A model generated the notes under the pieces. That model did not search any database, was not told the DNA's origin, and saw nothing but the letters and a program-made list of their open reading frames with translations. This document shows, piece by piece, positions 54,801 through 63,800 of a stretch of 64,000 nucleotides of DNA; position 1 is the first letter of the stretch, and the number at the start of each line of letters is the position of its first letter. A program made the position numbers and the translations under genes. The DNA comes from Symbiodinium natans. Lineage: Eukaryota; Sar; Dinophyceae; Suessiales; Symbiodiniaceae. The stretch covers positions 42,501 to 106,500 of the forward strand of contig CAJNDS010002409.1 of NCBI GenBank assembly GCA_905221605.1. Direction: 5' to 3'.

Positions 54801-57800
54801 TGCGGTGTCAACGAGCACATCATCAAGGACCCCCGTTTGTAGGGCTTGAAGGGCTTAGGAGTTCAAGGGTTTAGGGTTTAGGGTTTAGGGTTTAGGGTTT
54901 TAGGGCTTAATGGGTTGGTTTTTGAGGGTTTAAAGGGTTTCAACATGTGTTAAGGGTTCATGGTTGAGAGGGCTTACGGTTTCAAGGGTTCAGGGCTTCA
55001 GAGCTTGCATAAGGCCTAGGACATTTCGGATTTTGGGGCAGACAGGGTCTAAATAACTAGTGCTCTTACGGTTTTAGGGATGTTAGGGCGAACCCTCCAT
55101 TTCGGAACTAGGACTTTCAATAGCCTTGTGACTGCTCCCAGCTTTCGGCGGACATGCGATAGGGTCAAGCATGGGTTTCATTTTTGGCATCCTGTCGGGC
55201 GGTTTCAGAATGCTGGAGGCTCTTGGGGTGTGGGATGTACCACCCCGAAAAGCTCAAGGCCCAAGTGACTTGCTTAGGGTTTCGGGGAAGTCGATACCTT
55301 GCATCCCCCACCATGCAGACCCCCTTCAAGGATGATGTAGGGTGTCCCAGTTCCCCAATCTACTACGAATACAAGGATCCCTCGCGGGTCTGCGCTCTCA
55401 ACGCGGCTGGGCATTGTTAATCGGAGTTTTCTACAACCCCAAACCCCTAGACCCCTAAATCCTTAGACCCTGAACCTTAGAATCCCAAAAAGCCCGAAAC
55501 CATTCGGCCCCAAATCCCTAAACCCTCTCAAGCATCGGAGTGGGGCAATCGGTGCCCAAGCAGGATTTGTTTGGTTGTTTTGGGGGCTGTGGGCTTCGAC
55601 ATCAAGTTTTGGGTTCTTCTTGTTCAGGGTTCAGAAGGTTTGTAGGGTTTGGTTTGGGGTTTCTGAGGTTGGACATTGGTTTTCGATCTAAAAGCCTAAG
55701 ACTTTCTGAGTTGCTCACAGGTCAGGGTTTGCAATTTTACAGCCCCAAACCCGAAATCCTGCAAGCCCTAAACTTGTAATCCTCAACCCGAGACCCTTCA
55801 CCCTTCAACCCTACACTCAGTCATTTTGGGTTTAGGACTTAGTTTCCTTTTGTGGTACTCTCCATATTATAATGGTAGCCTCGATGGGCACCACAACGCA
55901 TGGAAGTGTAGCAGTGTTGAACCCTTCAGTTTCTTGGCCATGACCTGGGGTAGTAGCCCTCCCTGCATCCCGTAGCCTGCTGGAGCCCAGCTTGCTATCA
56001 GGTGGGCGAAGCGCTCTTCATCAAGGGCACTGCGTTCCCTGTGGGCGCCAAGGGCCACTTGTCTCGGGCTTCGTTAAAGCCCTACTCCCTTTCTTTCCCC
56101 GCCGAGAGCTGTAAACATGTCAATCAGGCTCTACAAGCCTTATCAGCCAAGGTCTCTACAGCATGTAAGCCCTGTACGCCTCCCTAAAAAGCCTTACTGA
56201 AACGTGCGCTGTGGGGCCCCGCTTTTGTTCATGTATGTTTGCTCCAGTCCTTGTTTGTGTGGCTCAAACTTTACAAGCATCATAAAGCTAAGCCAAGAGC
56301 TCTTACAAGTCCGGCGAAACAGGCTTACAAGCTCTTGACCCGACAAATCCAAACCCCAAACCCTGGTTTCAGGTGCCCCAAAGCTGGGAGGATCTTGTAG
56401 GGTGTCTTAGATGACCCAAGAGCCTGAAGCAAACCCGAAAGTGTCTTTAAATCAAGGCGGGAAGCCCCTCTAGGAGTTTCTAGGCAACCGCCGTCCCAGG
56501 GGGTTGCTCGATAGCTGCCCCCGATGCACGCATCAGAGTCCTTCACAGAAAGCCTTGTCAGCTCCCTTTCCTTGGTGCTTTTTCGAGTGTTTAGGAACAG
56601 GATCCTTCATCCATCGTGGGGAAAGGGGGTAGGGTTGGTGTGCTTGGGGGCGAATGCCCACAAAGGCCTCGTGCACAAGTCGCCCCCAGTTCTGTACCAC
56701 GGCAGTGGCTCGGTGTCTTGGTCTTCAGACTTTCTTGGGACCGCGCGGTACACCTCATCTTGGGCCCCAGACATCAGATGGGGCCCAGGCTCGGAGCCCT
56801 AAAAACCCTGAACTTGTTTGGGGTTTAGGGTTTAGGGTTTAGGGTTTAGGGTTTAGGGTTTAGGGTTTAGGGTTACTCTTCACCAACAACTCTCAGGTAG
56901 TGAACCGGCTGGTGCTGAAAGTTGACGTTCCCGAGCCATCGGGCTGATTTGTGTCTTCGAGAGTGTTCGGGCAACCGGCGACGCGTTCCTGTAAGGAAAG
57001 TGGTTCAGGAAGATTTTCGTTATTTGTTGCATGACTTTGGCCGCACGAATTGCCAGCCTTGTCCAGATCTCTGCTGGCAGTACTGGGATGCCCAGTAAAG
57101 TCCCAAGCCCACCGACCCCTAAACCCATTTTTCAGGGTTTGGATTGCACATAGCCCCTAGGCACCTTCCATGTTTAGGGTACTGGGCAACCGAGATACTC
57201 CGTGCCTTAGGCCGTGTGGGGTGGATTTCTTTGAGATGGCAGCGTGCCTGTTCAGAGCTGCTTTGCACTGCTCACTTGCCTCATCACAGTGCACTCTGCC
57301 TGCTTCAACTTCTATCCCTCAAACAGACGCCATATTTCGTGCGAAGTAGCCTGGGTGCCGGCACCTGCACGAGGGGATCGCATGAACAGACTCCGCTGCA
57401 AAGTGTCACATGGAGAAACATGGGAGCTGCTCGTGGAATATGTTTTGTGTTAAGGTCTTAGGGTTTGGGGTTTAGGGTCAAGTCGTTCAAGGCCTAAACC
57501 CGAAGCCCACCTCCCTGAAGGCTGCAGGTCCAGCACGGCTCGAAACGGAACCCCTCCCCTCCCATAGCGAGCACAATCTGAAAGCTTCGGTCAGGAAACC
57601 CTTGAAGCCTGAATCCTATGGCCTACAACTTCGGTTCCACACAAGCCCGAAACAATAAATCCCTATTCTAACCGTTTATATAATTTTCGGAACATCGATG
57701 TTCAACCCTAAGCACTAAGCTAGCACGGAAGGGCCGAGCTTGCGGGATCATTGCGGATTGCGTGGGGGGGGGGGGGGTTAGACTGCATCATCGGTGCGTC

Positions 57801-60800
57801 ATGATGTTTAGGGTTTTTGGCCTCAGCATGTAGGCTTTGGGGTTTTCGTTCTTTAGGGATTCGGGGGTTTAGGATTTAAGGTCTTGGGTTTCGTGTTTTG
57901 GCTTGTGTAATTGTATTTTGGTTTCGCGGTTTTGTGGTCTGGACCTCAGTGTCTGCTTTGCCTCCGAACCTTGCCCTGGGAGGTACTGTCTTCCGAGAGA
58001 ACCAGTGGAAGGACTGCTGCAATGTATCTAAAACAGGAGCCTAAAGCGCATTCCCTTGTAACTCCCATATGCCTCAGTCCAACATGAACTAAACCCAAAA
58101 GTCCCGGTCTAATGGAGTATTCCCGTATATGTCTTGAAGCAGTCAGACATGGAGGGTTTTGCCCTATTTCCGGGAAGGTCTTCGCACATTGCTCTTCACA
58201 ATTTACTGCAGGCATCTGAGCAGAGCCAGCGTGCTATTTTTTGCCAAAGGTTCAATATCCTAGAAACTTGCCCGCTGCAGGAAGTCGACGTGTCCGAGAT
58301 CGTGCCCCGGCGATGAAGCAAGTAGCCCTCTAACGCCCAAGCTCCGAAACCCTGTCTCTCAGGCTCTGAAGACATTCGTTTTAGGGTCATTGGCCCCCCA
58401 AAAACCCTAAACCCTAAACCCCAAACCCCAAACCCCAAACCCTAAACCCTAAACCCTAAACCCTAAACCCTAAACCCATTTTGAGCCTAAGTTAGAAACG
58501 GAAGTGCAGCCGTGGAGCCATAGCACCTATAAACCGTACCACCATAAACCCTGAACCATTCACATCTGGGAAGTTTTCCTGGCCCCAAGCGTACCGCCCT
58601 GCTGCAATCAGCATTCCGGGTTTAGGGTATTCGGTTTGGGGGGTGGATTTAGTTGCAAGAGCTCATGCTGACAAATTGGATTTAGGATCGAGGGTCTCTA
58701 GAAGTTCAAGTTCGTGCTCTGTGCAATCAGGGTTAGGATCAGCACTCAGCCTCTTCGCCCAACGGCTCGCTACCAACATGAGGTGGGTTTCGGGGCTTCC
58801 GGCTTGCTTGGGGGATGGGATAGGGAGCGTGCAATCTGACGGAAGACTCTTCTACTCTGCACCTCACAAAAAAGCGTACATGTAGATCACAAAAGAAATA
58901 TTCCAACGTATACATCTCTTGTGTGATAGAGAAAGCTGTATACACACACACACACACTCTTACGCGAGATGCTTATCCGAAAGCCCTTTCAGGCTCCTTT
59001 GTTGCCACACCCGAAACTTAACAAACCCCCCAAAATCCTGAACCCTATAACCCAAAGTTCCCAAACTCACCATGTAAGTTACCCTAGCTACAACTCCCCA
59101 AAGCCCCAAACACCCCTAAATCCGAAGCCCTGAACTCCTCCCCAAGAAAACCCAACAAAACACTTCAGACCAGTCTCTGTCTTAGGGACATCTCGAAATA
59201 TTTTTCAGCTTTTGGGCACCTTAATTCCTAAGAAACACCAAAAAAATGGAACTTTTTGCTCGGGTTCCTAAGAAGCACAAAAAAATGGGAATGTTTGCTC
59301 GGGTTCCAAGCTCAGTATAGGTATAGGTGTGCCTGCTGCCAGGTGCTGGGAGACATCGTCAAGGTGCAGGATGGCTTCTCGGGATCCACCATTGAAACCT
59401 TTTACGCTTCCTTAGGAATTCTTCTTCTCATCATTAGAGTATTCTGCGTAGATATATATATGTATGTATATGTATTCGATGATTCTTTGTAGTAGCACTG
59501 CTGTTGGTGCTCCTACTCTGCTTCTTCTTCTCCCTCTTCTTCTTACTTGGTTTTGTGTAAGTGTTGTTTATGTAAAGCCCCTTGCGGTTCCAAGGGAAGT
59601 GTAAACACTCAACCCTGGTGTGTGGGGTCTAGGAGTTTGGGAGTTTTGGGAGTTTGGGGCCCTCAACTCCTGAAACATCGTACGCTCTTTGGGCAGTAGG
59701 CCCACCAAGGAAAAACGGCCGTAAAATTGACATTCGAGCCCTATGCCATGGGGTCGCCATATGGTGTTTTGAGTAAGGTCTTGGGATGTCTTTTTTTTGT
59801 TTGGGAGGGACAGGGTTTCGGGCTGCTACTGTTTAGGGAAAGACGCCGAGGAAGCGACGCGAAGCTGCCTTGCGACGGCGTCCTCGTATCGGGCAGCCTC
59901 ATCGTGAACGAGTCGATGCTTACAGGCCCTTGAACCCCAAAAAACCCAGACTCTAAGCCTAAACCCAGCGCGCCAAACCCTAACCCTACAAGTCCTTTAG
60001 TCGCCTGTCCCGTAAACCCTCTCTACTTCCGAAACGCCGAAACCATAAACCCCTAAAACTAAACCTTAAACCCTAAACCTTAAACCCTAAACCCCTAAAC
60101 TCTAAACCCCTGAGTCCAGTCACAAAGCCCTCAACGTTAAACGCTTAATCGTTCCGTCTCAGGGCACCTCGACATCGGTTGGCACGAAGCTTTACGGTGG
60201 TTTAGGGTTTGGGACCTTCGGGTTCAAGCAGGCACCAAGATAAGTTGAGGTTTAGAGTTCTGGGTTTAGGGTTCAGAGTTTAGCTTTAGATGCTGAGGAG
60301 GTATCCATGGTTGGCAGTCCCCTTATTTTCCTTGCTGTTTCGAAGGGATGCGATCCCTTATGAACCGGCACTTAGAGGCCTAATCTTCTTCTCCGAAGCT
60401 CAGCTGACAAGTTGTTGAGTGTGCATTGGGTGTTGGCAGGGCTGTTTGGGGCTTACAGTGGGCTTACAGGCTCTAGCGCTTGATGGGTTTCTGACCCTTA
60501 TGGGTTTGAGGGTCTTTAGGAGTGGATTTGAGCACTTTCCAAGATCTGAAACCTAGTAAACGTAAACCCAAGACCCGCTTAACGCTGTCCCTTTATGGTT
60601 CAGGTGTGTAAGCTTTGTGACTGACTTGGGGCTTCCTTAAATCTGGGTCCCTGGCCGGGGCCCTGCATGTTTCACAATCCTCAAAGTTCCAGGTCCAGGG
60701 AGTGGGACCTGAAGTTTTTTGACTTTGAAGTCAGTAAAGTTCCGGATTCCAGGGGAGGAACATAAACTTCGAGAAAGCAAACATCGAGAAAGCTCCATGT

Positions 60801-63800
60801 CTAAAAGGGGTGGGCAGGACCTGAAAGCTGAAGATGTTGCTTTTCAAGAACCCAATACACGAACCATTCTAACTAGAAGTTAGAATCTATGGCCTCATTT
60901 TTGGGTAGGGGGAGGGATTACACCCTAAGCCAGAAACTCAAGAAGTCTTCCTGAAGCCCCGTCAGCCGTGTAAGCCCAAATTGAGGCTACTGAGCACGCT
61001 GCAACTTAGTGATTTTTTGTCGGGAAGTCGGTTCCCTATGGGGTCCCTCAACGGGTTTAGGGTTTGGGACTTAAGTCCTAATTCATCATCAAGAGCTCGC
61101 AAGCCCCAAGCCCATTCTGCCTGCTAGGCGAGCCGATGCCTATTGCCAAGTCTCCGGTGGAGGATCCTCGAGGGTTAAGGGTACAAGCACTAGGAGCGAC
61201 TTCAAAACACCCTTCAGGGTTGTTAGGGGTTCCATCTCAAGCTTTCTCTGTGGATCTGACAGGACAACACCCACTACAAGATCACGGACAAGTTGAACAA
61301 GGCCGGCGCTGAACATGAAACCTTTCATGTGCAGCGCGGCAAACCCTCCAACCGAATCCAACCGCAAAGTACCCCCCACCCCCCACCCCCCCTAAACCCT
61401 AAACCCTAAACCCTAAACCCTAAACCCTAAACCCTAAACCCTAAACCCTAAACCCTAAACCCTAAACCCTAAACCCTAAACCACCCAGCATACTTCAAAC
61501 ACCTGGTATCCGATGCCAGCGTTAAAGCTGTTGTATCACACCCAGGAGCTCCTCGCCACGCCTACTACCTGAGCTTGGATTAATTGTAAACGCTTGCGCG
61601 CGCCGCCTCGGCAGCCGGGCCGGCCGCAGGACAGGAAAGGAGGAAAGAGGGTTTCGCAAAAAAAGGGATGGGGGGGGTTGGGGGGGGGTGGGGGGGGGGG
61701 GGGTTGGGGGGGGGGGGTGGGGGTGGGGGGGGGGGGGGGGGGGGGGGGGGGGTGTGTGGGGTTTTGAGGAATTTCCTGTAGGAGCCACCGAGAGACCGGA
61801 CCCTCCAACGGCGTCGGTTTGCAGCTCCTCCAAGCGATTGGGGGGGGGTCCCACAGGGCGGGGGTCCCACAGGGCGGGGGGGGGGGGGGGGGTGGCGTCA
61901 GAAAATTCCGTAGGGGGGGGAAGGGTTGGGTTAGGGGGAAGGAGGCCCGATCTGGGTCTGCTTGTTCCAGACGCTTCTCGGCAGGAAGCCGAGGCGAATT
62001 TAATGTTATGGGATGCCTAGCATCCTGGGATGAGTGAGTAGATAGAATACATCGACATGAATGAATGAAACATATAGCAGATGTGTGTGTGAATATCAAC
62101 ACACATGTACATGCCACCTTGGTTTCTTGTAACTGTGCTTTCTGTCGCTCCGAGTACACCTCCCACGCCGCTCCGTTTGCGTCCTCCTGTCCTTAAACCT
62201 TTCCTGTCCCCTTGAAGGCCTACGCAGGCACGCTTGCCTTGGAGTCTACGGGGCCGGCCCAGGGGAAGGCCATGTGGCATGGCAGCAGTGGAGCAAAGCA
62301 CTTCCAGGATTTAGGGCTTCGGACCCAAAAGCTTGAACCATTAGCCAAGAAGCTACACTCAAATGGGTCAGGATTCGGGGTATGACGGAGATCCGACTAG
62401 GCACAACTTCAGTGAGTTGTCGTTTTTCTTTGTGTTGCGCTGAGGGTTTTGACACTATGGCAGGTTTTACCCCACGCTCTAAATCAGGCAACTAAGTCTT
62501 CAGCCGCATTCTCTCAGATACTCCCGTGAGAGGGCTTACCTGACGTGAGGATCTTGTGAGGGATGTCGGAGTGACAGGCCACAACAGCACAAAGCTTCGG
62601 GGTGCTCAAGGGAGTTCCTATGTTCTCCTTGTTGTTCCCCTACTCCCTAAACCAAAAACCCCTTTGTGTCAACACCTCGCCAGGTGGAGAGTCAGAGTTG
62701 CCCCACCGCCATGTAGAATTAGAGCGTAGACGTAAATTCGGAGCGCTCATCAATGATTAACATTAACAGCTTCCCAAAAAGGGTTTAGGGCTAACCGGGC
62801 TAAGTCGGTTTTTTTAGTCAAATGGTGTAGGCTTCCGTGGTGTGTCTGGGAGTTTGAGTTCAAGGTGCAACCCGATCCAAGGATCTACTGCACGAACGTC
62901 GGTGCACTGACGACCCGAGGTTGCCTGGCTGCCGTTCGCGTCCCTTCAAACCCTGAACCCTACACCCCCAAGCCCTATACCCCACAACCCTAAAACCCTG
63001 AACTCCTAAGCCCCGAAACCCTAAGACTTTCTGGGACCCAAATTCAAAACAGGCACAGAGAAAGATCTCGTGAACCGTCCAGGCCCAACCAAGCCTACAA
63101 ATCCCTGAAATCCCAGGGTCCTCTCGGGTTCATAGGGTTCATAGGGTTTATAGGGTTTATAGGGTTTATAGGGTTTATAGGGTTTATAGGGTTTATAGGG
63201 TTTCTAGGGTTTATAGGGTTTATAGGGTTTATAGGGTTTAGGATATAGCGCACCTGAAACGGCCCTCAACCCCGTCGCTCTCGAATCCTAAAGCCCTAAC
63301 TCTGAACCCTAAAACCCTGTAAGCCCTAAAGTCCTGAAACTCAAGCCGGCTTCAGGTGTAGGATTTCAAGGGTTTCGGGCTCAGGGTTCCAGAGTTCCAG
63401 GATTTTATTTTGGGCTTCGGCTTGCGGTTTGGGGCTTTAGGGCTTTGGGGCATTAGGATTTAGGATACAATCGAAGAAACCCAGTGGCAGGTCAGTTGGT
63501 CCGCATGGTGCTCTTCCCTGCCTCAGTGAAGTTCAAGCAGCCCCGGCTGGATGTTCTTTAGGGTTCGGTGAAGTGTTTGCTTTTGTTTCTTCGGGGTTTG
63601 AGGAAGTTCGGGACCCCTTCGAGCAATCCCTCCCTTCCTCCCTGGCCCTCTCGCCTGTGGGGCTGGGGTATACAAGATGAGGCAGGGGTGTACATGAAAC
63701 CCTGAACCCTAAACCCGAAACCTTTAAGCGCAACAGAAAGGCCGCACGACTCAGGGCTTTGGCTCTGCGTTTCGAAGTGGCTTGCCTGCTGGCTCAGGAA

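Noticed and set aside
61522-62159. Proline-rich protein on the minus strand
   Set aside because: Complement of the long G tract; no flanking coding signal.
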